A stretch of DNA of 64,000 nt, taken from positions 510,447 to 574,446 of the forward strand of contig JAQGDQ010000013.1 in NCBI GenBank assembly GCA_030141605.1, read 5' to 3'. The stretch comes from Tubiluchus corallicola. Its lineage: Eukaryota > Priapulida > Priapulimorpha > Priapulimorphida > Tubiluchidae. Below the pieces are notes generated by a model. It had not been told where the DNA came from. It ran no database searches and saw only the letters and a program-made list of their open reading frames with translations. Shown one piece after another: positions 24,901 to 32,585 of the stretch (within the stretch, counting starts at the first letter, position 1; each line of letters begins with the position of its first letter). The position numbers and the translations under genes were made by a program.

Positions 24901-27534
24901 CACTCCTCTGATGTTGGTGTCCTTGCGAGGAAATGGTATAGACCTGGAGGATGATGCGGAGAATGATGACGACGGATCTGCAAGTGTGATCCAAGATCTT
25001 CTCATGCAAGGTGCTTCACTTGGTGTGCAAACAGATAGAACAGGTACAAACATTAATTTCACCTTTTTCATTATTGGTGAGCATTAAACATTCGAGTTCG
25101 AGCATTCGAATTCCATTCGAACAGGTTTTTTTATTTCGAATTCGATTTGGACCTAAAATTATAGATTCGAATAATTCAGCACTTCAGCCACATGTCTTCT
25201 TTATCATTAAAATGTTTGAAACAGCATGCAATTAGTACAATTTCGCTGCAGCTTCTGTGCAAAATTTTTAACAAACTAATAGTAGTTTTACTGCAGAGCA
25301 AAGTCAAATAATACGCATGATCTTTGTAAAACCACTTTTTACTAGTGGTTCAAGAATCTTTCAAATTCAATTTGAATTCAAAATACTGAAATTTGGTTCA
25401 TTCGAATTCAAAAGTCACAAGTTCAATTCGATTCGTATTCGCTTTCTGGTATAGAACACTCACCTCTATTTTTCATAGATTCTTCTAATTTTCAAGTTTT
25501 GCTTAAGTCAATTGTTTCTAGTCTATATTTATATAAATTTCTGCATTTTTATTGTTGTCTGCTAATTTGTTGTCCTCCAGTAACTGATCTCTCTCTTTTT
25601 TTCTCAGGTGAGACATCCCTACATCTTGCTGCACGATACGCAAGAGCTGATGCTGCAAAGCGCTTACTCGATGCTGGCGCTGATGCAAATGCCGAAGATT
25701 TCACTGGTCGGACACCTCTGCATGCAGCAATTGCAGCCGACGCTCAGGGCGTCTTTCAAATACTTCTCAGAAATCGAGCAACAGATCTAAACCACCGAAT
25801 GAACGACGGCACAACACCGATGATCCTTGCTGCTCGTCTAGCCATTGATGGCATGGTGGAGGAACTGATTAATGCCGACGCAGACATCAATGCTTCTGAT
25901 GATCACGGTAAAACTGCTCTTCATTGGGCGGCTTCTGTGAACAACGTCGACGCCGTCCGCATTCTGCTTGCTCATCAGGCTAATAGAGATGCTCAAGATC
26001 ACAAGGTAAAAATATGTACCATTCTTTATCTGATCTAATAATCAAACTTCATTGAGAAATTAATGAAGGACGGAAAACTTTACTGTTGAATATCAAATTT
26101 TGAAATATTGGAAAAACCGTTGTATTGGTTAAGTGATGATATTATTTACTTTTTGTTTCTTTGCAAATGTAAGTACTTTAAAAATGACTATAAGTATTTC
26201 ATCTGTCACTGTTCAAATTTACTGATAGTTGGTTTTGTCTGTCCTAGGATGAAACGCCATTATTTCTTGCGGCACGTGAAGGAAGCTTTGAAACTGCCAA
26301 GGTTTTACTTGAACATTATGCAAATCCCGATATTACTGATCAGATGGATCGTTTGCCTCGCGAAATCGCTAGCGAGCGAAGACACCTTGATATTGTTCAG
26401 CTTCTGGAAGAATACGCAACGCGTAGTCCGCCCGTGTCGAACATGCTCAACGGTCAGCACACAGGTTCTCCGGGAATGATGGGTAATTCCACTTACGCCG
26501 TGATTGGCAGCGTGAAACCTACGAAGAAAAAGAAAGTGCAGAGGCAACAGAGTGGTCGTCACACACCTGTACGTGATACAGGACCCCAGCCGCTCACTCC
26601 TCCCACAGCTGGTGGCAAGCCAAGTAAAAAGAGACGAAAGGACTCTCAGAGTACAACGCTGTCGCCGAGTTCTGCCTGCACGCTGTCTCCAAACAGTCAT
26701 TTATCGCCCACCAGCCATTATGAATCACCTGGCCAATGTTACGAAAGCCCAAATCATTATGATTCAGCTGCGGGCCTTAACTCTTTGTCTCCCAACACAT
26801 TGTCGCCACCTCATTCACTGTACTCGCATTACGGGACGGCGCCTATGTTAACTCACCAAGGAAGTAATCATGCTTATGAGGAGATTACGCGTTTAATGCA
26901 AGAACCACCACAGCAACAACATTCCGTCATTCCTAGGAACAACAGTGGGATGTTACCACAAAATTTAATTGATATGAATATCCCTCCTCAGCAACATCAA
27001 CAACTGTCGTCACAATGGGCGAGTACCACCCAGCCGACAATGACGACGTCACCCGCAACGACGCAAGTACAGAGCCCGATGGTCATGTCACCATCGAGAA
27101 AAAATTTGCCAACGTCGCCGATGCACATGCATGCCATGGCAGCGCATGCAAAGCAGAATCACGTGAGAAGCCCTTACAGTAGTGTTAAATCTCCCCAGAA
27201 CTATGTAGATATAAACAATTTATCGTATACAAATCTAAATAACCCAACGCAGGACAGTTCACAACAATTGCAACACCACCATAGTAATTATGCTCACTTA
27301 CTGGGAGTTGACAAGTATCCAACTCCCCCGTCACAGCACAGCGTGGGTGGTGAATATACTCCTCGCCATATGTTGCAGCCGGAACAGTACCCCACGCCTT
27401 CGCCAACGTCTCCTGGCCAGTGGTCATCGTCATCTCCGCATTCTAATTCTGATTGGTCGGAAGGAATCTCGAGCCCGCCAGCTTCGTTAATGCAGAATAT
27501 ACCGCAGCGTGATTCAAATGGCATATACATATAA
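5279..27534 (+). CDS. Notch: Notch receptor (5' end missing), 23 exons
   Basis: Single-pass receptor for DSL ligands; proteolysis releases an intracellular domain that acts with CSL/RBPJ in the nucleus. Exons: 5279-5553, 7256-7457, 8474-8607, 9795-9917, 10964-11197, 11378-11533, 12509-12691, 13176-13289, 13451-13664, 14054-14871, 15860-16024, 16596-16824, 16990-17191, 17932-18085, 18663-18977, 19283-19648, 20920-21123, 21635-21819, 22404-22990, 23810-24187, 24589-25043, 25608-26005, 26248-27534. All have AG/GT borders and the phases add up to 2458 residues before the TAA. Domains in order: EGF1 (end) to EGF36, LNR1-3, heterodimerisation domain with a furin site, membrane helix, RAM, ankyrin repeats, PEST-like tail. 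Human NOTCH1 has about 2555 residues, so the total size is close. Most EGF introns are phase 1 (GG|GT between the last cysteines). The signal peptide and first EGF half are not in view. Confidence 0.97.
5554..7255 (+). other. Notch intron, nothing recognised
   Basis: A 1.7-kb intron between the EGF1-3 and EGF3-5 exons. It is AT-rich and has no long frame or repeat boundary that I can define. Confidence 0.7.
7509..7910. mobile_element. Non-autonomous DNA transposon (family 1), copy 1
   Basis: Shares most of its length with 17343-17735, including the internal segments AAGATCCTGCTAGTA and CACTTAACCTTTGACCTACAG. The ends are diverged inverted repeats: left AATAAGCTTTTCCACAG, right CTGTGAAAAGACTTGTT. 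It carries no coding capacity. The target duplication could not be fixed. Confidence 0.8.
9078..9501. mobile_element. hAT-like non-autonomous element in a Notch intron
   Basis: Ends are CTGAGCTGTGGAGT on the left and ACTTCACAGCCCTG on the right, an imperfect inverted repeat (CAGGGCTGTGAAGT when read inward from the right). The interior is palindromic and rich in CGACTCC/GGAGTC. Flanking octamers TTAAAAAT (9070-9077) and TTGAAAAC (9502-9509) agree at 6 of 8 bases, fitting an old 8-base hAT target duplication. Confidence 0.75.
9993..10445 (-). mobile_element. Truncated LINE 3' end
   Basis: Begins on the + strand with a (TAA)n run followed by TTTATTTATCATCATTAC, which read on the - strand is a polyadenylation-like 3' end with a simple-repeat tail. 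Read on the - strand, the interior resembles the degenerate C-terminus of a non-LTR retrotransposon ([12 protein letters not shown]-like). It has many stops. The family is not identified. Confidence 0.45.
10472..10821. mobile_element. Tigger/pogo-like MITE (family 2), copy 1
   Basis: Left end CACTCATATCTCGGTTTGCC, right end GGCAAACAGAGAGTG, flanked by TA on both sides (10470-10471 and 10822-10823). The interior is shared with 23211-23732 and, inverted, with 58513-58775 (for example ACAATCGGCAAATTCGGA). TA target sites suggest the Tc1/mariner/pogo superfamily. No transposase frame. Confidence 0.8.
10964..13664 (+). CDS. Notch: Notch exons coding EGF8 to EGF15, including the ligand-binding EGF11-12
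   Basis: Five exons: 10964-11197 (EGF8-9), 11378-11533 (EGF10 and start of 11), 12509-12691 (EGF11-12), 13176-13289 (EGF13), 13451-13664 (EGF14-15). The EGF8-10 text tracks vertebrate Notch closely, for example GWTGPHC, then [14 protein letters not shown] for EGF10. EGF12 keeps the C2-x4-S-C3 O-fucose consensus (CLNDGSC) and the calcium-binding NINEC start. EGF8 keeps CHNGATC, another O-fucose consensus. EGF15 has the short C2-C3 loop (PCHRGSC) that vertebrate EGF15 also has, which fixes the numbering. Confidence 0.94.
12937..13041. mobile_element. Short inverted-repeat element with CCCTAA-type core, copy 1
   Basis: The ends GTTTAAAATTCTCCACACAA and TTGTGTATGGGGAATTGTAA are inverted repeats, and the core contains AACCCTAGCCCTAA. 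A second copy lies at 43329-43447. Confidence 0.7.
14054..14871 (+). CDS. Notch: Notch large exon coding EGF15 (end) to EGF22
   Basis: An 818-base exon, by far the longest in the EGF region, holds seven complete EGF repeats (16-22) with no intron. Most start with NEC or DDC calcium-binding boxes and carry CASNPC or CASSPC, the C1-x-S-x-P-C2 O-glucose consensus. EGF21 ends in ELPYTG, matching the LLPYTG of vertebrate EGF21, and EGF22 (MDPCYPPMC) lacks the calcium box as in vertebrates. The acceptor is at 14052-14053 and joins in phase 2 to 13664; the donor is GGTAAT at 14871/14872. Confidence 0.95.
14872..15859 (+). other. Notch intron, nothing recognised
   Basis: A 1-kb AT-rich intron between EGF22 and EGF23 exons, with no repeat boundary or conserved motif that I could identify. 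Confidence 0.65.
15860..19648 (+). CDS. Notch: Notch exons coding EGF22 (end) to EGF34
   Basis: Six exons: 15860-16024, 16596-16824, 16990-17191, 17932-18085, 18663-18977, 19283-19648. EGF26 (CMNGGTC) and EGF27 (CKNGATC) keep O-fucose consensus threonines. EGF28 shows the VDWC...C variant of vertebrate HWC, and EGF29 begins SMVSCRDAA like vertebrate SVSCEVAA. EGF33 has the unusual CDAVGTRDC loop, and EGF34 opens INWC, so the order is the same as in vertebrate Notch1. The intron after 17191 is in phase 0, unlike most EGF introns here. Confidence 0.95.
16170..16390. repeat. Interspersed repeat rich in TTCGAAT (family 4), copy 1
   Basis: Shares a ~220-base layout with 43055-43275: GGGTGA(A/G)CATT start, several AATCGAATT blocks, TTTTAAAGATTTT, then TTGATTTTGTT and CAGTAAAAAC. 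A third copy, inverted, is at 25081-25460. Ends are not defined well enough to classify. Confidence 0.65.
17343..17735. mobile_element. Non-autonomous DNA transposon (family 1), copy 2
   Basis: Left TAAGCCTTTTCACAGTTCC...GGTCAAAGGTTAA; right end, inverted, TAAGCATTTTCATAATTTC...GGTCAAAGGTTAA. The inverted repeats are therefore about 55 bases long. It is colinear with 7509-7910. Confidence 0.82.
19687..20135 (-). mobile_element. LINE 3' fragment in a Notch intron
   Basis: On the - strand it encodes the C-terminal end of a non-LTR retrotransposon ([16 protein letters not shown], later [11 protein letters not shown]) and ends in an (AAATC)n-type tail at about 19690. The 35740-36185 element shows the same reading (FNAYCNSFYCMTTWRH) and the same tail, so both belong to one family. 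It is 5'-truncated, the usual result of target-primed insertion. Confidence 0.85.
20136..20919 (+). other. Notch intron remainder, nothing assigned
   Basis: Contains short inverted segments with TTCGC/GCGAA (for example 20215-20290 and 20630-20690) that may belong to an old transposon. Boundaries could not be drawn. Confidence 0.5.
20920..21819 (+). CDS. Notch: Notch exons coding EGF34 (end) to start of LNR1
   Basis: 20920-21123 finishes EGF34, codes EGF35 ([12 protein letters not shown]) and opens EGF36. 21635-21819 finishes EGF36, spans the linker ([12 protein letters not shown], like SFGGGAGRDIP of vertebrates) and starts LNR1 (CRKHNC...CD). The donor at 21820 is GTAAGT. The last 48 bases of this second exon, with the donor, have been multiplied in tandem in the intron that follows. 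Confidence 0.94.
21771..22092. repeat. 65-bp tandem repeat made of exon end plus splice donor, five copies
   Basis: Copies are aligned on AATTGTGCTG at 21784 (in the exon), 21849, 21917, 21981 and 22046, spacing 65, 68, 64 and 65. Each unit consists of the last ~48 bases of the LNR1 exon and the first ~17 of the intron. Copies 2 and 3 retain a good donor (TTGTAAGTACTGA, GATGTAAGTACTGA); in copy 4 the GT became AT (GATATAAG) and in copy 5 the context is weak (GACGTAATTT). The coding frame is partly kept in copies 2 and 3. Confidence 0.95.
22404..22990 (+). CDS. Notch: Notch exon coding LNR1-3, NOD and the furin (S1) site
   Basis: Begins in LNR1 ([15 protein letters not shown]), then LNR2 ([14 protein letters not shown]...DGFDC) and LNR3 (...GNNICNPGC...CGWDGLDC). 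These calcium-binding modules mask the activating cleavage site. The NOD part of the heterodimerisation domain follows, then RSKR at 22959-22970, a furin-type site corresponding to vertebrate S1 (RQRR). The donor GTAAG follows 22990 in phase 2. Confidence 0.96.
23211..23732. mobile_element. Tigger/pogo-like MITE (family 2), copy 2
   Basis: Colinear with 10472-10821 but longer, sharing ACGGATAT, GCGGAGTTATTTG, ACAGTTTTCAT and ACAATCGGCAAATTCGGA. The left end follows TA (23209-23210). The right end, near AACCGAAATGTG, is diverged, so that edge is approximate. It lies in the intron between the Notch S1 and S2/S3 exons. Confidence 0.75.
23810..24187 (+). CDS. Notch: Notch exon coding NODP, S2 site, transmembrane helix, S3 site and start of RAM
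   Basis: Starts with [12 protein letters not shown], the C-terminal half of the heterodimerisation domain. An Ala-Val pair (codons 23955-23960, LYAVGTD) sits where vertebrate metalloprotease cleavage S2 occurs. The membrane helix runs from about 24003 to 24073 and contains GVLLS; its Val codon, 24060-24062, corresponds to the vertebrate S3 valine cut by gamma-secretase. RKRAHG stops the helix, and TTWFPDGF opens RAM (vertebrate LWFPEGF), the high-affinity CSL-binding motif. Confidence 0.96.
24589..26005 (+). CDS. Notch: Notch exons coding RAM linker and ankyrin repeats 1-5
   Basis: 24589-25043 carries a basic nuclear-localisation stretch ([10 protein letters not shown]), the conserved [12 protein letters not shown] box and the first ankyrin repeat ([13 protein letters not shown]). 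25608-26005 carries the core ankyrin repeats ([53 protein letters not shown]). These bind CSL and Mastermind. An upstream in-frame acceptor at 24545-24546 could add 14 hydrophobic residues to the first exon; the 24589 start is preferred because its join matches other Notch proteins. Confidence 0.95.
25081..25460. repeat. Interspersed TTCGAAT repeat (family 4), inverted copy
   Basis: Runs of TTCGAATTC and ATTCGAATT at both sides, with the CAGTAAAAC segment of the family present as its complement (GTTTTACTGCAG). It fills most of the intron between the RAM exon and the ankyrin exon. Confidence 0.6.
26248..27534 (+). CDS. Notch: Notch last exon: ankyrin repeats 6-7, NLS, C-terminal PEST region
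   Basis: Opens with [20 protein letters not shown] and ends the ankyrin domain at DIVQLLEEY. Two further basic clusters follow ([10 protein letters not shown] and [10 protein letters not shown]), then a Ser/Pro/Thr/Gln-rich region. The end is strongly conserved: TPPSQHS, then [15 protein letters not shown], the degron region recognised after phosphorylation in other Notch proteins. The TAA is at 27532-27534. The tail is somewhat shorter than in vertebrate Notch1. Confidence 0.96.
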   Translation, partial: DETPLFLAAREGSFETAKVLLEHYANPDITDQMDRLPREIASERRHLDIVQLLEEYATRSPPVSNMLNGQHTGSPGMMGNSTYAVIGSVKPTKKKKVQRQQSGRHTPVRDTGPQPLTPPTAGGKPSKKRRKDSQSTTLSPSSACTLSPNSHLSPTSHYESPGQCYESPNHYDSAAGLNSLSPNTLSPPHSLYSHYGTAPMLTHQGSNHAYEEITRLMQEPPQQQHSVIPRNNSGMLPQNLIDMNIPPQQHQQLSSQWASTTQPTMTTSPATTQVQSPMVMSPSRKNLPTSPMHMHAMAAHAKQNHVRSPYSSVKSPQNYVDINNLSYTNLNNPTQDSSQQLQHHHSNYAHLLGVDKYPTPPSQHSVGGEYTPRHMLQPEQYPTPSPTSPGQWSSSSPHSNSDWSEGISSPPASLMQNIPQRDSNGIYI

Positions 27535-28714
27535 AAGTCTATGTGACAATTTCTCACGTGCAAGTGACCAAGTGATAACAAAGAAATGTTTTAGGCTGCA
27601 GCCATTGTCGATTGTCATTTTTTGAGACATTTGTCCTTTTGACTCAAGAGTCAACAAAGTGATTACTGCCTCATAGTGTTCGTGCCATGTTACTATAAAA
27701 GAGCAACTTCGCTCAAGTGATGAACAAGATTCACATATCAATAGTGAATTGTTCACCTGTGCTTGCTATAGAAATACCTTTAGTGAAGTGTGTACTACAG
27801 CAAACAGCCTAAAGTGTATCGGCGTAGACCAGGCAAAGCATTCCGCCAGTGTTCCTTTGAAAAAGGCTTAAGCTCATTCCAGAACAAGCTGCTCTTGTTT
27901 AAATTTGCTCATTTGTTGTGTAAATCTGTATATATGCTTTCATAAAACCATTATGGTGTTGCAATAAGAAGCTTTCTACTAACTGTCGCAATGTGCTAAG
28001 ATTTTTTTTATAAACTTGTCGTAATTTTGTGAGCAAGGCTTTTAGAGTAAAGAAGAATCACATTTTTAAATTTTGTGTTCTCATGTAAATATACATTTTT
28101 ACCAGTTTGTAATTGCCGTGCCTTTTAAGAAGTTTGTGTAAATTGGTTAATCAAATGATGTGTTTTCTGTTTGTCCAGTTTTATCATGAGATGCAGTTGA
28201 TGGTTAAATAAATGAGACAAAATTGACTTGTGCTTGTTTCGCGCAATGCTGTAACATAGTTACGCATTGTGAGCAAAGTGCTGTAACAGTGGTCAGCCAT
28301 TTTTAATTATTTACCAACTGTAAGATTGTAAATATGATTATTTTGTAAGATACTTTTAAGGCTTTTATACGAAGAGCATTATGTTTAGACGACATTGTTA
28401 AGTTGTTATGCAAATATTTATTGACTTTATATAACTGTGGTAACAAAAAAATGAAAGGCCTTGGTAGTTTTGTAAAATTGTAAGCAGTATTTTGTTATAA
28501 TGTAACCCAATCGTTGCTTTTAGATACCGTATACGTAATCTTCCTGGGTCGTTGTGCAAATTTTACACGTACAATGCTGTACCACTTTTATACTACTTTT
28601 TTAGTAATTTTTACAAGCATAGCTTTTGTAGCTTGTTTATAATGTGAAAGATCAGCTGTACAAATTTGGCATTAAGATGTAATACGTTTCATAAACTACA
28701 ATTTACTAAATAAA
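27535..28714 (+). other. Notch: Notch 3' UTR with two candidate polyadenylation signals
   Basis: AT-rich trailer without a frame. AATAAA occurs at 28207-28212 and at 28709-28714; the second would give a 3' UTR of about 1.2 kb. The exact end is not visible. Confidence 0.6.
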
Positions 28715-28877
28715 TGATATTTGCTAAACTCTTTGCGTAGAGTAATTTGCATATTCAACAGATCTTTTTTAGGAACACACAAACACATAACTGTATCTGT
28801 GTATATAGCATTTTGTTTCATATTTTAGTACTATAAATCCTTTTGTTTGTATCAAAATGAAATATAATCTATAGTAC

Positions 28878-28883
28878 TTTATT
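28878..28883 (-). terminator. Polyadenylation signal of the acyl-CoA synthetase gene
   Basis: TTTATT on the + strand, so AATAAA on the - strand, 64-69 bases beyond the stop codon. It lies under 200 bases from the distal Notch signal on the opposite strand, so the two transcripts converge tightly. Confidence 0.6.
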
Positions 28884-28946
28884 ATCGTGTTGTGTATTTG
28901 ATCATTTATGCGATATTCAAAACCTTGCTAGTACTGTTCGTTTACA

Positions 28947-30557
28947 TCACACTTTCAACAATCGCCGCAATATTTTCCCACTTGGACTTTTTGGAATTTC
29001 GTCTACAAACTCGACACCACCTCTTAGGTTTTTGTATTGAGCAACATTCTCTTCCACAAATTCGATAATTTCGGCTGGTGTAACCGACTTTGTTTTAGGC
29101 ACAATGAATGCTTTTGGAAGCTCTCCAGCATATTCATCTGGGACTCCAACAACAGCTACATCAGCTACCCCTGGGTGAGCAGAGATTACCGATTCTAATT
29201 CAGCCGGTGGTACTTGAAAACCTTTATACTTTATCAGTTCCTTCAGACGATCATATACATAGAAGTCATTGTCGTTGTCATAGTGACCAATATCACCTGA
29301 ATGACACCATCCGTTAGTATCTACAGTTTGTTGAGTTGCCTCTGTGTTACCAATGTAACCTTTCATGACTTGTGGACCTCTGATCCAGATTTCACCTTTG
29401 CTGTTGGCAGGGAGTGGGTCTCCAGTTTGTGTGTCCACCACGAGCGCTTCTGTACTCGGAACCACACCACCTACACTTCCTATTTTTGTGGAGTTTTTAT
29501 TAGCTGCTAATCCTATAGGGCTGAGCTCTGTCATTCCCCATGCTTGCTGTAATATTTGTACACCCGGGAGCCTCCTGAATACAGCCTCCGTCAATTCTTT
29601 ACCCAGTGGAGCAGCTCCGCAAACAATTCTTTTCATAGAGGACAGATCGTAATTTGCTACCAACGGGTGCTTGGCCAGAAAGAGAATTAAAGGTGGTACC
29701 GCATACACAAATTGCAGGCTGTATCTCTGGATTGCTGCCAGAAAGCTTTCCGGTTCAAATTTTTGAAATTGAACAACCCCCGAACCAGTTTTGCATGTGA
29801 TCAGAGAGTTGACAGCACCATAGATGTGAGAATTGGGCATAACAAACAGTCGACGTTCATCTGGTTCAACATGCAGTAATGATGGATTAATATACTGGAA
29901 CAAATTTGCAATGAGATTGTGATGCGTTAACATCACTCCTTTTGGAAATCCCGTTGTTCCACTAGAGAATGGTAACATTGCTGTTTCTTTGTATACATCT
30001 AGCGATACCATCTCAAAGTTTTCCCCATTGTTATTCTCAAGTTCAGTTAGGGGTTTCCATCCGTGATACTCCCCAAACGTATACCTCTCTTTTATTTTCT
30101 GCTTGTTAACACACTGCTTTATGGCCTCGCTCAATTTCTCATTGTAAGTTGGATGCCCAATGACAAAAGAAGGATCCGATATGTTTAAATGATATTCCAA
30201 TTCTTTGCTAGTTAGTAAAGGATTATAAGCAGTGAGTATTCCACCCAGAGCAGCCACTGCCAACATGATGGGGGTATACTCAATCTCAGTTGGTGCTACA
30301 ATAGCAACCACATCTCCACGTGTGAATCCATCAGACCCCAATCCACTGCCATATTTCACCATCAGGTCACGAACATCCTGGAAGGTCAAAGTTCTACCGG
30401 TTGTTCCATCAGTAAATGCTTTTCTTTTGCCATGCTTTTCACAGTAAGATGTCAGCAGCTCACTCATGTTATTATACGCTGGTATACTCAGTGGAGGAAA
30501 TTCACTGTTAATGATGTATCCTCGGTAATCAGTGGAGGAACACAGACATCTCATGAA
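28947..30557 (-). CDS. Acyl-CoA synthetase, 4-coumarate-CoA ligase/luciferase family
   Basis: Adenylate-forming enzyme that activates a carboxylic acid to acyl-AMP and then acyl-CoA. 535 residues from ATG 30552-30554 on one uninterrupted exon, the usual family length. Motifs: P-loop SSGTTGFPKG (197-206), adenylate-binding WGMTE (339-343), SGD (419-421), hinge YDRLKELIKYKG (434-445), and catalytic lysine in SGKILRR (525-531). The C-terminus is LLKV, with no SKL-type peroxisomal signal, and no signal peptide is visible. A good acceptor (TTTTTTTTCAG on the - strand) lies just before TTCATGAG, so an upstream exon, probably non-coding, is expected. The substrate cannot be told: animal members include medium-chain synthetases and luciferase relatives. 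It is convergent with Notch. Confidence 0.93.
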   Translation of the reverse strand, partial: FMRCLCSSTDYRGYIINSEFPPLSIPAYNNMSELLTSYCEKHGKRKAFTDGTTGRTLTFQDVRDLMVKYGSGLGSDGFTRGDVVAIVAPTEIEYTPIMLAVAALGGILTAYNPLLTSKELEYHLNISDPSFVIGHPTYNEKLSEAIKQCVNKQKIKERYTFGEYHGWKPLTELENNNGENFEMVSLDVYKETAMLPFSSGTTGFPKGVMLTHHNLIANLFQYINPSLLHVEPDERRLFVMPNSHIYGAVNSLITCKTGSGVVQFQKFEPESFLAAIQRYSLQFVYAVPPLILFLAKHPLVANYDLSSMKRIVCGAAPLGKELTEAVFRRLPGVQILQQAWGMTELSPIGLAANKNSTKIGSVGGVVPSTEALVVDTQTGDPLPANSKGEIWIRGPQVMKGYIGNTEATQQTVDTNGWCHSGDIGHYDNDNDFYVYDRLKELIKYKGFQVPPAELESVISAHPGVADVAVVGVPDEYAGELPKAFIVPKTKSVTPAEIIEFVEENVAQYKNLRGGVEFVDEIPKSPSGKILRRLLKV

Positions 30558-30583
30558 CTGAAAAAAAATGAAGAAAAGATTAA

Positions 30584-30794
30584 ATGGCGTTTATCTAGCA
30601 CCCGGAATGCCTTATGCGTTATCCACCTGCGGCGCAGCTGAGGAAAACGCATTGACATCCGCAAGTTACATCAACACCATCTAACGTAGGTCAGATAAAC
30701 GGGTGCATTGAAAACAAATTAAACAATATAAACCGATTTTATCTATTCCGCACCCCCATAATGCACGTGGTCCGAAAGCTAACATAAACGCCAC
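30584..30794. mobile_element. Palindromic MITE flanked by TTAA, copy 1
   Basis: Left ATGGCGTTTATCTAGC..., right ...GCTAACATAAACGCCAC, an inverted repeat extending into GGAATGCGT/ACGCATTCC-like blocks. TTAA occurs on both sides (30580-30583 and 30795-30798), the target of piggyBac-type elements. A related copy is at 31879-32064. Confidence 0.7.
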
Positions 30795-31878
30795 TTAATG
30801 TTACGGTAGACTTGAAGACCTATAAGGTGAAATTGGGCGGACTAATAGCTCCAGGTCAAATTTACCGGCAGTACCCTACACCAGGTACTAGTTACCCGTT
30901 AAAACTGTATAACCGTCTTTATACGTCAATAACTCACGGTTATAAACCAGAATTTATTTTTACTCACACAACTGTCATGCAGTATAATGTCATTTGTAAG
31001 TCCACGTAATGGCGTTTACGTGTGATTAGCTTTAGACTTGTTCACAGTTTAGATTTTGCATAAAATACTTTAAGAGGGTTGACGTGTGAATCCACTAATG
31101 CATAGTATTAATAGTAAAGGAAAGCTGTTTAAAATAGTGATGTAAGATCAAATCATTAATTAAATTACTAAATTAATAGAGATTAAATCCTTGGCGACGC
31201 TAGACTAAATTATCGTCTTGGCTAGAAGCCCAGTTTGGAGTGGCATATCACGTGATAATCAGCTGAGGTTCGACCGGCTGAGTCAGAAGTAAAGATAGGT
31301 GATGTAATTTTTATGCGCAGAAGCGCAGTGCGCATTATGTAGTTAGACAAAAGGAATTTGAGGCCTGCACCTCGGGCAGATTAGGAACTGTCTTGAAGAT
31401 GGAGGGCTAGCATTACTATCCTCTCATGTATACTGTGTTTGTGCTTGATATTTAATAAACGTGTAATTTGTTAAATAAAGTCTTGACAGTTTGCCATGCC
31501 CCTCGTGGCTGTTCCACACGCAATCTTCACGAGCCACAGTCACCAACACAGTAAACAATAATAACCAACAAGCAGCTATAGCCACTGTCATAAACAAACT
31601 TTAGTTCATCAGAAACAGCTATTATCTTACTTTAATAATAATAACGTAGATGTTATTGAAGTGTTATCAAAATGTGTGAATATACACAACTGTGTGTATT
31701 AAGGATAAATTAATTTTTACCTGAAAAAATAAATATAATCCATGTATGGAAGCTTATGTACTTTTACACACTGTAATTTAGATTTCCTGTGATGCTAAAA
31801 CACGATCATATTGAGTATCACTATGCATGATTGCAAAAGTCTAAATAAATTTCACAGAGAAACTAACAAAATCATTAA

Positions 31879-32064
31879 GTGGTGTTTATGTAGCATGCGG
31901 ATGCGTTTTCCACCTGCGGAAAGAAAGTCAATAGGAAATAGCTGCATAAAAAGAGTAACGCATACGCAGGCTGCGTAACGGGTGTGTTGAAAACAATATA
32001 CACCAATTTTACGCATTCCGCGTCCCCAAAACGCTTACGCATTCCGAATGCTACATAAACGCAA
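31879..32064. mobile_element. Palindromic MITE, copy 2
   Basis: GTGGTGTTTATGTAGCATGCGGATGCG at the left is mirrored by CGCATTCCGAATGCTACATAAACGCAAC at the right; the interior shares GGGTG(C/T)(A/G)TTGAAAACAA with copy 1. The left flank is TTAA and the right flank TTTA, so the duplication is imperfect. Confidence 0.65.
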
Positions 32065-32225
32065 CTTTAGTGTCATCTACCTCTTTCATGGACCGACGTG
32101 ATGACGTAATTCGTCTTATTGCGATTCGTCTTGCTGAGGAAAACATTACTGACAGCCAATAAAATATTGTAAGCTCAAGCGAAGCACCCCGAGGACTTTA
32201 ATAACTAAATAAACGGTTTAGAACG

Positions 32226-32585
32226 GTCAATACACACTACGCATTGCGTGCGTAAGACTTGCAATGAAGGTGCTTTTACGAATTTTCGCGAAGACGAGGC
32301 TAAGTAACCTGTAATTTTTGGTAGCCAAAGTAAAGCATACGTATAAATTGTCAATACACACTACGCATTACATGGTGCGGTTACGAACTTTCGCGAACAC
32401 GAGGCTAAGTAACCTTTAATTTTTGGTAGCCAAGGTAAAGCATACGTATAAGTCGTCAATACACACTACGCATTGCGTGCGTAAGACTTGCAATGAAGGT
32501 GCGGTTACGAACTTTCGCGAAGACGAGGCTAAGTAACCTGTAATTTTTTGTAGCCAAGGTAAAGCATACGTATAAATCGTCAATA
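32226..32585. repeat. Tandem repeat, three copies, 105-124 bases
   Basis: Units start with GTCAATACACACTACGCATT at 32226, 32350 and 32455. The second copy lacks about 19 bases (the GCGTGCGTAAGACTTGCAA part). Each has GAGGCTAAGTAACCT and AAAGCATACGTATAA. Confidence 0.95.

Noticed and set aside
27185-27581. - strand frames over the Notch last exon
   Set aside because: The + strand frame is conserved Notch PEST sequence; the antisense frames come from low-complexity codon bias.
31140-31580. Solo LTR
   Set aside because: Two AATAAA signals and a GC-richer block resemble an LTR R-U5, but I could not find TG...CA ends, a target duplication or a primer-binding site.
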